Assembly: GCF_001648355.1 (NCBI RefSeq)
Contig: NZ_LXSL01000029.1
Coordinates: 1-15,477 of the forward strand
Length of the DNA stretch: 15,477 nt
Source of the DNA: Eikenella longinqua
GTDB taxonomy: Bacteria > Pseudomonadota > Gammaproteobacteria > Burkholderiales > Neisseriaceae
Reading direction: 5' to 3'
A model generated the notes under the pieces. That model saw nothing but the letters and a program-made list of their open reading frames with translations, was not told where the DNA came from and searched no databases. Positions 1 through 6,443 of the stretch are shown in pieces. Position 1 is the first letter of the stretch. Each line of letters opens with the position of its first letter. A program made the translations under genes and the position numbers.

Positions 1-92
1 CCCACGCCTTCCCATCCCGAACAGGACCGTGAAACGAACCAGCGCCGATGATAGTACGGATACCCGTGCGAAAGTAGGACACTGCCAAACAC
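1..92 (+). rRNA. rrf: 5S ribosomal RNA, 3' part
   Basis: The first ~92 bases match the 3' three quarters of a bacterial 5S rRNA: the CCATCCCGAACAGG loop, the GCGCCGATGATAGT segment and the closing GTAGGACACTGCC stretch. The 5' end is outside the window. It is directly followed by a strong intrinsic terminator, as at the end of a 16S-23S-5S operon. The exact 3' end (about base 92) is estimated by comparison with the usual end of 5S rRNA. Confidence 0.92.
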
Positions 93-100
93 CTATTCCG

Positions 101-131
101 ACACCCCGGCTTAATCAGCCGGGGTGTTTCC
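101..131 (+). terminator. rRNA operon terminator
   Basis: A perfect 10-bp stem, ACACCCCGGC (101-110) and GCCGGGGTGT (118-127), with a 7-base loop TTAATCA, is followed by TTCCTTG. It lies 8 bases after the 5S end and is the expected rho-independent end of the rRNA operon. Confidence 0.9.
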
Positions 132-251
132 TTGTGGGGGACAAGCGAATTTCAGAGAAAATCTTGAGGAATAAAGTAGGGGAGAATATGTAGCGGCGGC
201 GAGTTGTGGTTCAGTTTATACGAGGCAAAGCAGCCAAAGGCCCTGAAAAGT

Positions 252-263
252 TTCAGGTAGCCT
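252..263 (-). repeat. DNA uptake sequence (Eikenella dialect), single
   Basis: Exact TTCAGGTAGCCT, the reverse complement of AGGCTACCTGAA. A degenerate partner (CCTGAAA at 242-248) precedes it, giving a 7-bp inverted repeat with a 2-base loop, as if an inverted DUS pair had decayed. The interval 132-304 shows nothing else: no supported gene. Confidence 0.85.
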
Positions 264-304
264 TTGCTTATGCTGTATGGGGAAAACAGCGAACAGGCTT
301 GGAC

Positions 305-487
305 TTATTTGCCTGCTGCTTTCTCAGGTGGGGCGATGGCCTTGTCGGGACTGCCGGCGGGGGGCAGGGTGGCGTTGCCGGCGTTGCGGTCCATGCGGAT
401 GTCGCCGGTATAAACGGCGCCGTCTTCCACTTGCAGCGATTGGGTGCGGATGTTGCCGGTTACCCGGGCGTTCGGCTTCAGGTGGAG
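305..487 (-). pseudogene. bactofilin C-terminal remnant
   Basis: Read on the minus strand from about 481 to the TAA at 305-307, the frame gives about 58 residues starting LKPNARVTGNIRTQSLQ and continuing VEDGAVYTGDIRM, then a proline/alanine/lysine tail. The alternating V-x-G-N-I and G-A-x-x-x-G-x-I pattern is that of two rungs of the bactofilin beta-helix followed by the usual disordered C-terminus; bactofilins are polymer-forming cytoskeletal proteins. The frame stays open further up, but residues before LHLK no longer look like bactofilin, and a 42-nt palindrome begins about 35 bases on. No start or N-terminal rungs exist, so this is a 5'-truncated remnant. The bactofilin call rests on motif resemblance only. 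Confidence 0.6.
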
Positions 488-520
488 CGCTGTATGACTT
501 TTTCTATTTTGTTTGCAACA

Positions 521-562
521 ATCAAACGCCCTAACCAGTTGAAACTGGTTAGGGCGTTTGAT
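521..562. repeat. perfect 42-nt palindrome downstream of rne
   Basis: Arms 521-540 and 543-562 are exact reverse complements (20 bp each), separated only by GA. The arm begins ATCAAACGCC and ends ACCAGTT. A second small hairpin, CTCTCA-C-TGAGAG, follows at 563-575. The palindrome lies 40 bases beyond the rne stop codon, so it could end or protect the rne transcript, but no U-run follows on either strand. It also sits at the broken edge of the bactofilin remnant, which fits the end of a lost mobile or repetitive element. Its identity is not known to me. Confidence 0.85.
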
Positions 563-583
563 CTCTCACTGAGAGGGTTAGGA

Positions 584-593
584 GCTACCTGAA
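584..593 (+). repeat. degenerate DNA uptake sequence
   Basis: GCTACCTGAA matches the last 10 bases of the 12-base DUS; the two preceding bases are GA instead of AG. It lies between the rne stop codon and the palindrome. Confidence 0.6.
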
Positions 594-601
594 AAACCTG
601 C

Positions 602-3331
602 TCAGTCGCGTTGGGTTTCGATTTGCTGCAACTCTTGCGGCTGGAGTGCGGCGGTAGGTGCAGTCGAAGCTAGATCGGATCTGCGTTTGCCGCGTGGTAG
701 CTCAGGCTCTGCGGAGTGCTGCTCGGCGGCGGGTAGGGCAGAAGGATCGGTTTGAACCAACACTAGGCCGCCCAAATCGAAGCTGCTAGGAGGAGTGGTG
801 GCAACTGGTGAAGATGCCACAGGCAACTCCGTGCTGGTTTCATGCTGCTGCTCGGTATGGCCAATCACAGCGGCAGTGGCGGCTTCCACAGCCTCGGCTG
901 CTGCTTGGATAGAGGCGGCCCCTTCTTCTACTGTGCTAACAGTGGCAGCCTCGGTGCCCGCGGCTTCTTCCTGTGCGAATACAAAAGTGGGGGTGGCGGC
1001 ATCGCTTTCCTCCGCTACATCCGGAATGGTGATGACCAAGGGCTGGCTGTTGTCTGCGCTGTCAGCAGGCTGCAGTACTTCGTATGCTGCGGTAGCAGGC
1101 TCTTCGGTTTGCAGCCCTAATACGACGGCGGCGGAAGCCTGCACCAGCTCGGCTTGCAGCTGGATATCGAGATATTGGATGATTTTTTGTGCCGAAGGGA
1201 TGTTGCGCTGGCGGCCGCGGCCTTTGCCGTTGCGCTGACTGCCGGATTGACGGCCGCGGCCGTTGCGGCGCTCGCTACGCTCATTGTTGCGCTCGCTGCG
1301 TTCGCCGTTATCGCGTTTTTCTGCCGGAGCACGCACTTCGCTGCCGATTTCTTCGGCACTGCTTACGGCCTGCAAGTCGGCACTATCGGCTAAGGAGGCT
1401 ACCTGAACGGTATTGTCTTTGCGCTGGCGGCGGCGCTGGCGCGGGTTGTTTTGCGCAGAATCGCTTTGAGCGGTTTCCGGCTGCGTTACGTTGCGCTCAA
1501 GCACTTCGGCAGCGCCTTCCCGTCGGCTGCCATTTTGGCTGCGCTGCGGGTTGCGGTTATTACGGCGGTTGCGGTTGGATTGCTGCTGGCAGTTGCGGTT
1601 GCCACCGCTACGGCTGTTGGTTTGCGGCTGGGCTTCGGTTTTGCTTTCGCTGCCGCCGAACAGTTTGGCAAACCAGGCGCCGATGCCGACGAGCAGGCCG
1701 GGTTCGGCAGGCTGTTGAACCACGGGGGCGGGACTGCTGTGCTTGATGCCTTTTACGGCCGGCTCGGGTTTGACCGGTTTGGCCTGCTGGCCAAGTTCTA
1801 GAGTAGGCTCGTCGTTTTCTGCCACTTCCACCTGTTTGTAGCTCGGTTCGGCATCATCGTCCACGTCGTCGGGGCGCACGCGGGTGATATTGTAGTGCGG
1901 GTTTTCCAGATGGGTGTTGGGAATCATCAGGATGGATACATCCAGCCGCTCTTCCAGGCCGAACAGTTCGGCGCGTTTTTCGTTGAGCAGGAAGGTGGCC
2001 ACGTCCACCGGCACTTGGGCGTGCACTTCTTCGGTGTTGTCCTTCATCGCTTCTTCTTGAATGATACGCAACACATGCAGGGCGGTGGATTCAATGCCGC
2101 GGATTACGCCGGTGCCGGCGCAGCGCGGGCAGGCCACATGGCTGCTTTCGCCCAAAGAGGGGCGCAAGCGCTGGCGGGAAAGCTCAAGCAGGCCGAAGCG
2201 GGAGAGTTTGCCCATCTGCACACGGGCGCGGTCTTTCTTCAGCGCGTCGCGCAAGGTGTTTTCCACGTCGCGTTGGTGCTTGGGGTTTTCCATGTCGATG
2301 AAGTCGATCACGATTAGGCCGCCCAAGTCGCGCAGGCGCATTTGGCGCGCCACTTCTTCGGCGGCTTCCATATTGGTTTCGAAGGCGGTTTCTTCAATGT
2401 CGGCGCCGCGGGTGGAGCGGGCGGAGTTCACGTCCACGGAAACCAGCGCTTCGGTGTGGTCGATCACGATGGCGCCGCCGGAGGGCAGACTCACGGAGCG
2501 CGAGAAGGCGCTTTCAATCTGGTGCTCGATTTGGAAGCGGGAGAAGAGCGGGATGTGGTCGCTGTAGTATTTGAGCTTGCCCACGTTGTGCGGCATCACA
2601 TAGCTCATGAATTCCTGCACTTGGCCGAACACTTCGCGGTTGTCGATAAGGATTTCGCCGATGTCGGAGCGGTAGTGGTCGCGGATGGCGCGGATGAGCA
2701 GTGAGCTTTCCATAAACAGCAGGTAGGGATCCTGATGCGCGTTGCCGGCTTCTTCGATGGCGCGCCACAATTGCAGCAGATAGTTGAAATCCCATTGCAG
2801 CTCTTCCACGCTGCGGCCGATGCCGGCCGTGCGGGCGATGAGGCTCATGCCGTGCGGCACGTCCAGCTGGCTCATGGCGGCTTTGAGCTCTTGGCGCTCT
2901 TCGCCTTCGATACGGCGGGAAATGCCACCGCCGCGCGGGTTGTTGGGCATGAGCACGAGATAGCGGCCGGCCAGGCTGATGAAGGTGGTGAGCGCCGCGC
3001 CTTTGTTGCCGCGTTCGTCTTTTTCCACCTGCACGATAACCTGCATGCCTTCCTGCAATACCTCTTGGATGCGGGCGCGGCCGCCTTCGTAGTCTTGGAA
3101 ATAGGCGCGGGAAACTTCTTTGAAGGGGAGGAAGCCATGGCGGTCGGTGCCGTAGTCCACGAAGCAGGCTTCGAGCGAGGGCTCGATGCGGGTGATGATG
3201 CCTTTGTAGATATTGCCTTTGCGCTGTTCTTTGCCTAGCGTTTCAATATCCAAATCGAGCAGGTTTTGCCCGTCCACGATCGCCACGCGCAGCTCTTCGG
3301 CCTGGGTGGCGTTAAACAACATGCGTTTCAT
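602..3331 (-). CDS. rne: ribonuclease E
   Basis: Endoribonuclease E, the main mRNA-decay and rRNA/tRNA-processing nuclease and scaffold of the degradosome. The 909-residue protein has the S1 domain at about 35-120, the catalytic core with D300 and N302 in VSVDVNSARSTRG and D343 in VIDFIDMENP, and the zinc-link CPRC at 401-404. An amphipathic segment, LLVGIGAWFAKLFGG (546-560), resembles the membrane-anchoring helix. After it comes a long Arg/Asn/Gln-rich RNA-binding stretch (about 570-735) and a low-complexity Ala/Glu tail. The frame is open for 127 more codons upstream, but MKRMLFNATQ is the conserved family N-terminus, so the ATG at 3331 is chosen; AAGG lies 11 bases before it. It is divergent from rluC, as in E. 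coli. One exact DUS lies inside the tail, encoding VQVAS. Confidence 0.96.
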   Translation of the reverse strand: MKRMLFNATQAEELRVAIVDGQNLLDLDIETLGKEQRKGNIYKGIITRIEPSLEACFVDYGTDRHGFLPFKEVSRAYFQDYEGGRARIQEVLQEGMQVIVQVEKDERGNKGAALTTFISLAGRYLVLMPNNPRGGGISRRIEGEERQELKAAMSQLDVPHGMSLIARTAGIGRSVEELQWDFNYLLQLWRAIEEAGNAHQDPYLLFMESSLLIRAIRDHYRSDIGEILIDNREVFGQVQEFMSYVMPHNVGKLKYYSDHIPLFSRFQIEHQIESAFSRSVSLPSGGAIVIDHTEALVSVDVNSARSTRGADIEETAFETNMEAAEEVARQMRLRDLGGLIVIDFIDMENPKHQRDVENTLRDALKKDRARVQMGKLSRFGLLELSRQRLRPSLGESSHVACPRCAGTGVIRGIESTALHVLRIIQEEAMKDNTEEVHAQVPVDVATFLLNEKRAELFGLEERLDVSILMIPNTHLENPHYNITRVRPDDVDDDAEPSYKQVEVAENDEPTLELGQQAKPVKPEPAVKGIKHSSPAPVVQQPAEPGLLVGIGAWFAKLFGGSESKTEAQPQTNSRSGGNRNCQQQSNRNRRNNRNPQRSQNGSRREGAAEVLERNVTQPETAQSDSAQNNPRQRRRQRKDNTVQVASLADSADLQAVSSAEEIGSEVRAPAEKRDNGERSERNNERSERRNGRGRQSGSQRNGKGRGRQRNIPSAQKIIQYLDIQLQAELVQASAAVVLGLQTEEPATAAYEVLQPADSADNSQPLVITIPDVAEESDAATPTFVFAQEEAAGTEAATVSTVEEGAASIQAAAEAVEAATAAVIGHTEQQHETSTELPVASSPVATTPPSSFDLGGLVLVQTDPSALPAAEQHSAEPELPRGKRRSDLASTAPTAALQPQELQQIETQRD
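1396..1407 (+). repeat. DNA uptake sequence inside rne
   Basis: Exact AGGCTACCTGAA within the rne C-terminal tail. On the coding strand it reads VQVAS, so the uptake signal is tolerated in the disordered, poorly conserved part of the protein. Confidence 0.9.
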
Positions 3332-3943
3332 GATATTGCTAACCTTTTGCGTTGGTTTGCAATTCCGAAGCGTGGTAATCAGTTTGGCGATGTTCTGCCG
3401 CCGCTTGGGGCTACCTGAAAAACCGAGCGGCGTATGCGTTCGGGATGGCGGCCGGCTTGGGCGCGGCGGGCGGAAATCGGTAAAGAAGGAATGAAAGAAC
3501 GAGGGCTGTGGCATGGCTGCCGCACGGCCGCTGACTGGCGGCGGGTGATTTAAAGCTGCCGGAAGCATGGCCAGCGCTGCGTATTCGGACGCGGCGGCAG
3601 GGTGCCTGCGGCGGATAAAATTCGGTATGCGATCTTCTTTATGCCCGGCAGCAGGGCGGCGGCGCTGTGCCGCGTCTTGGGCCGCTGTGGCTGCCGGAGC
3701 GGTGAAACTCAATTACTCTTTAATTTGCCTGAAATTAACGGCAGGCAAAGGAAAGCCGTTCGGAATTGTCTTTTTACGATAAAATAAACAGTAATAATAA
3801 ACTTGCTGAAAGCGGCGGCTACTTTCGCTTCGGCTTCGTTGGGTGGCGCAGAATGTTTGCCGCGCCGCATGTTTGAACTTCGTGAAGCCCGTTTTTCAGG
3901 TAGCCTCAAGCGCTCTCCCAGCAAGAAGCGGATTATAGAGAAA
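3332..3943. promoter_or_regulatory. long divergent rne-rluC promoter region
   Basis: This 612-base gap separates the two divergent genes and holds no gene I can support. It contains a one-mismatch DUS at 3408-3419, an exact DUS at 3895-3906, a small hairpin (TTTGCCTG 3724-3731 with CAGGCAAA 3742-3749), and an AT-rich island at about 3766-3803 in otherwise GC-rich DNA. The island has weak promoter-like elements toward rluC (TTTACG 3773-3778, 16 bases, TAATAA 3795-3800) and AT-rich options toward rne. If rne starts there, its leader would exceed 400 nt; a long leader allows RNase E autoregulation in E. coli, but that is only an analogy here. Confidence 0.45.
3895..3906 (-). repeat. DNA uptake sequence upstream of rluC
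   Basis: Exact TTCAGGTAGCCT, 38 bases before the rluC start, with no inverted partner nearby. Confidence 0.9.
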
Positions 3944-4933
3944 ATGCCAGCAATTAGCAAAAATTCAGTTAATTATTTAACCATTGACGAAGCCGCCGCC
4001 GGCCAGCGTCTGGATAACTTTTTAATCCGGCAGCTCAAGGGCGTGCCCAAAAGCCATATCCACCGCATCATCCGCGGCGGCGAAGTGCGTGTGAACAAAA
4101 AACGCGCGGCCGCTGACAGCCGCTTGGCCGCGGGCGACGAAGTGCGCATTCCGCCTGTGCGGCTGGCGCAGAAAACCGAGCAGCAGGCCGCCGTGCCGCC
4201 GCGCGAGTTTGAAATTGTGTTTGAAGACGAGCATTTGCTGGTGGTGGACAAGCCTTCAGGCGTGGCGGTGCACGGCGGCAGCGGCGTGAGTTTCGGCGTG
4301 ATCGAGCAGCTGCGCCGCGCCCGGCCGCAGGCGCGCTATTTGGAATTGGTGCACCGGCTGGACAAGGATACCAGCGGGCTGTTGGTGGTGGCCAAGCGGC
4401 GCAGCGCGCTGGTGAAGCTGCACGAAGCTTGGCGCAACGACCAGCCGAAGAAGGTGTATTTGGCGCTGGGCGTGGGCGCGTGGCCGCAGGAGGTGCGGCA
4501 GGTGAAGCTGCCGCTGTTTAAATACACCGGCGCGGCGGGCGAGAAGATGGTGCGCGTGAGCGAAGAAGGGCAGAGCGCACACACGCTGTTTCGCGAATTG
4601 GAGCGGTTTGGCGGCACGCCGCTGCATGCGGTGGGGCTTTCCGCGTTGAGCCTGATGGAGGCCACGCTGCGCACCGGTCGCACGCACCAAATCCGCGTGC
4701 ACATGCAGTCGCAAAGCTGCCCCATTGCCGGCGACGAGCGCTACGGCGACTACACCGCCAACCGCCGCCTGAAAAAGCTCGGCCTCAAGCGCATGTTTCT
4801 GCACGCGCACCGCTTGGAGCTGGCGCACCCGGCAAGCGGCGAAACACTGGTGCTGACCGCGCCGCTGCCGGAGGAATTGCAGCAGGTGTTGGCAAACCTG
4901 CGGCAGGGTGCAGCGCAGGATGAGGCTACCTGA
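3944..4933 (+). CDS. rluC: 23S rRNA pseudouridine synthase RluC
   Basis: RluA-family pseudouridine synthase; RluC makes pseudouridine at 955, 2504 and 2580 (E. coli numbering) in 23S rRNA. The 329-residue protein has an N-terminal S4 RNA-binding domain (about 20-75, beginning GQRLDNFLIRQL) and the catalytic domain, opening with LLVVDKPSGVAVHGG (98-112). The family motif HRLDKDTSG is at 137-145, with D140 the predicted nucleophile, and TGRTHQIRVH closes the active site later. The frame is open 47 codons further upstream, but that extension has no S4 character and contains a DUS, so ATG 3944 is used (weak AGAG just before it). The TGA stop (4931-4933) is part of a DUS. RluC is preferred over RluD by length and by its position opposite rne. 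Confidence 0.92.
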   Translation: MPAISKNSVNYLTIDEAAAGQRLDNFLIRQLKGVPKSHIHRIIRGGEVRVNKKRAAADSRLAAGDEVRIPPVRLAQKTEQQAAVPPREFEIVFEDEHLLVVDKPSGVAVHGGSGVSFGVIEQLRRARPQARYLELVHRLDKDTSGLLVVAKRRSALVKLHEAWRNDQPKKVYLALGVGAWPQEVRQVKLPLFKYTGAAGEKMVRVSEEGQSAHTLFRELERFGGTPLHAVGLSALSLMEATLRTGRTHQIRVHMQSQSCPIAGDERYGDYTANRRLKKLGLKRMFLHAHRLELAHPASGETLVLTAPLPEELQQVLANLRQGAAQDEAT

Positions 4934-4984
4934 AAAATGGCGGCTCGTTGTTTCGGAGGTTCGTTTTCGGTTTTCAGGTGGCCT
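4923..4984. repeat. inverted DUS pair at the end of rluC
   Basis: Exact AGGCTACCTGAA at 4923-4934 supplies the rluC stop codon (TGA 4931-4933). A one-mismatch inverse copy, TTCAGGTGGCCT, is at 4973-4984. The 38-base spacing and mismatch make a weak hairpin; it may still act as a terminator before the small ORF. Confidence 0.75.
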
Positions 4985-5019
4985 GTTAGCCGTTTGACAA
5001 GAAAGGAAAAAAGGAAAAT

Positions 5020-5235
5020 ATGCAGCAAAACAATCAATCGCCCAAATTCAAAGTGATCCTGCCCGAGGGCTTTTCTTTGGAACGCCCGAAGCAGGTTATT
5101 ACCCAGCCTGCCGACAGCGGCCGCGCGGATATTGAGGAAATCATCCGGCAGGAGCGGGTGTGCCGAGAAGCCGAGGCGGAGGCAGACGAGCTGATGTTGA
5201 ACATGCTGCGCGGTGCGGGGCGCGGTTTGAAGTAG
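5020..5235 (+). CDS. small hypothetical protein, 71 residues
   Basis: The ORF has a good ribosome-binding site (AAGGA, 4 bases before ATG 5020) and lies 86 bases after rluC in the same direction. The protein starts MQQNNQSPKFKVILPEGFSL, has no signal peptide or membrane segment, and its second half is a highly charged Glu/Arg/Ala stretch (about 37-65) likely to be one long helix. I do not recognise it. The strong ribosome site and the ordinary amino-acid composition favour a real gene. It may be co-transcribed with rluC by read-through, or stand alone. Its function is unknown. Confidence 0.6.
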   Translation: MQQNNQSPKFKVILPEGFSLERPKQVITQPADSGRADIEEIIRQERVCREAEAEADELMLNMLRGAGRGLK

Positions 5236-5245
5236 GGCGGCGGAA

Positions 5246-5257
5246 GGGCTACCTGAA
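5246..5257 (+). repeat. one-mismatch DNA uptake sequence
   Basis: GGGCTACCTGAA, one base off the consensus, 11 bases after the small ORF. Confidence 0.7.
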
Positions 5258-5322
5258 AAATGGGAATGGCGGTTTTGCCGTGTTGCCGTTGCGTTTGGTT
5301 TTGCGGAAATTTGCGGAGTTGG

Positions 5323-5362
5323 TTTTCAGGTAGCCTCTGGCGGCGGGGAGGCTACCTGAAAA
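5323..5362. repeat. inverted DUS pair before the first membrane paralog
   Basis: Exact copies at 5325-5336 (inverse) and 5349-5360 (direct), extended by TTTT and AAAA to a 14-bp stem with a 12-base loop. It ends 25 bases before the ATG at 5388 and has no U-run, so it may act as a terminator of the small ORF or lie in the leader of the next gene. Confidence 0.85.
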
Positions 5363-5387
5363 GTGAGCGGCATGGCAGGAGAGGTTG

Positions 5388-6212
5388 ATGCAAAAAGCTT
5401 TTTATTTGAGCGTGTGGCGTTCTTTGGGATGGCTGATGCTTGGCGCGATGTTAATCATGGTGGTGAGCGCCGTGTTTTTTAGTGTGATACTGGGCAGTGT
5501 GATGCTGGGCATGCCGATATCAGAGCTTTGGTTTGTGCTGCTGGCGGCGGAGCTGCCGGTATTGCTTGTTGTGGTGTTTGTTTTGTTTCGGCAGCCGGTG
5601 ATCCGCATGGATAATCGGGGCATTGAGGTAAACGATGTGTTGTTGCTGTCCTCGCAGCGGCGCAAATGGTCGGTGAGCTGGCAGGCGGTGTCGGATATTT
5701 TTATTTACAAGGTTGTTCCCCGCGAAGGCTTGAAGGATCACTATTATGTGAAGGTGGCTTATGACGGCGAGGAATGCCTGATACATTCCAGCGCGGTAAT
5801 CCGGGAGGGCGCGCGGGCTGTGCGCGATGAATTGCTGTCGGCGTGGTTGGATTACCGAATCGGTGTGTCCCGCCGAACTCCTTATACGGCACAAACGCTA
5901 TACCGCATCCATCTTGGAGAGCTCAATGGTTTGATTCGGCAGATGGTGCAATCGACAAAATTTGTGTGGCAGAAGTCGCCGGAATGTTCCAGAAACTTAC
6001 GGGCAAGATTTGTGTTCCGGCATGATTTTTTCAGCAGGGAGGCCTTTGATCTGGTTTACGATGAGAAATGGGGCAAGCTGGGCATTTGGCAAAAAGACAG
6101 CCGCCTTCCGCCAAAAAATCTGCCTGCGATTGAGGCGGAAATGGTTTATCTGCTCAACTGTTATCTGTTTTTGTGGAAACACCCCGAGCGCGAGGAAGTG
6201 GTTTTTTCATGA
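5388..6212 (+). CDS. membrane protein of unknown function, paralog 1
   Basis: A 274-residue protein with two N-terminal membrane segments (about 13-36 and 45-67) followed by a soluble domain. ATG 5388 is chosen over the TTG one codon earlier because AGGAG (5377-5381) lies 6 bases before it. Just after the second membrane segment comes QPVIRMDNRGIEVNDVLL and then KWSVSWQAVSDI, a beta-rich pattern reminiscent of bacterial PH-like or YcxB/STM3941-type membrane proteins; that resemblance is weak. The C-terminus carries PYTAQTLYRIH and LPAIEAEMV, both repeated almost unchanged in the next gene (6444-7226), so the two are tandem duplicates. No catalytic motif is visible. Confidence 0.8.
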   Translation: MQKAFYLSVWRSLGWLMLGAMLIMVVSAVFFSVILGSVMLGMPISELWFVLLAAELPVLLVVVFVLFRQPVIRMDNRGIEVNDVLLLSSQRRKWSVSWQAVSDIFIYKVVPREGLKDHYYVKVAYDGEECLIHSSAVIREGARAVRDELLSAWLDYRIGVSRRTPYTAQTLYRIHLGELNGLIRQMVQSTKFVWQKSPECSRNLRARFVFRHDFFSREAFDLVYDEKWGKLGIWQKDSRLPPKNLPAIEAEMVYLLNCYLFLWKHPEREEVVFS

Positions 6213-6242
6213 GTAGATGACTTGGCGGCAGAGGGTGTGAAC

Positions 6243-6315
6243 CATAGCGAATTAAAATAAGAATGCTATTGCATTGGCTCGCTGCCTTGCCTCTTCTTAA
6301 TTTGAATCCGCTATA
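6243..6315. mobile_element. Correia-like (NEMIS-type) miniature element
   Basis: About 73 bases with imperfect terminal inverted repeats: ATAGCGAATTAAAATAAGAA on the left (6244-6263) pairs with TTCTTAATTTGAATCCGCTAT on the right (6294-6314). The right half, GGCTCGCTGCCTTGCC, resembles the GGCTTCGTCGCCTTGTCC core of neisserial Correia elements, and the right end reads CTATA as they do. An internal hairpin AATGC-TATT-GCATT lies at 6262-6275. It encodes nothing. Such elements are non-autonomous, insert at TA, and can carry promoters or RNase III sites. The assignment is by eye. Confidence 0.6.
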
Positions 6316-6329
6316 TCTTGCAGCCGATG

Positions 6330-6370
6330 TTTTCAGGTAGCCTCAGACGGCGGAGGAGGCTACCTGAAAA
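6330..6370. repeat. inverted DUS pair between the membrane paralogs
   Basis: Exact DUS copies at 6332-6343 (inverse) and 6357-6368 (direct) with TTTT/AAAA flanks make a 14-bp stem and 13-base loop. The first copy abuts TCAGACGGC (6343-6351), nine of the ten bases of the Neisseria DUS core in the reverse sense. No U-run follows. Confidence 0.85.
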
Positions 6371-6405
6371 ATAAGAATGACGTTTCTCTACATTATTGCT
6401 GTATT

Positions 6406-6417
6406 TTCAGGTAGCCT
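6406..6417 (-). repeat. DNA uptake sequence before paralog 2
   Basis: Exact TTCAGGTAGCCT, 26 bases before ATG 6444 and the third DUS within 90 bases. Confidence 0.9.
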
Positions 6418-6443
6418 TTGGCGGGCATGATTTGGGCAAAAAA

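Noticed and set aside
206..592. 128-residue plus-strand ORF after the rRNA operon
   Set aside because: It is antisense to the bactofilin remnant, spans the palindrome, and has no family character or ribosome site.
2735..3238. 167-residue plus-strand ORF opposite rne
   Set aside because: Lies wholly antisense to the conserved RNase E core and has no supporting signals.
3332..3712. N-terminal extension of 127 residues on RNase E
   Set aside because: Proline/alanine-rich, no conserved sequence, includes a near-exact DUS; the family start is MKRMLFNATQ.
3803..3943. N-terminal extension of 47 residues on RluC
   Set aside because: It reads through a DUS and a GC-rich leader, with no S4 or signal character.
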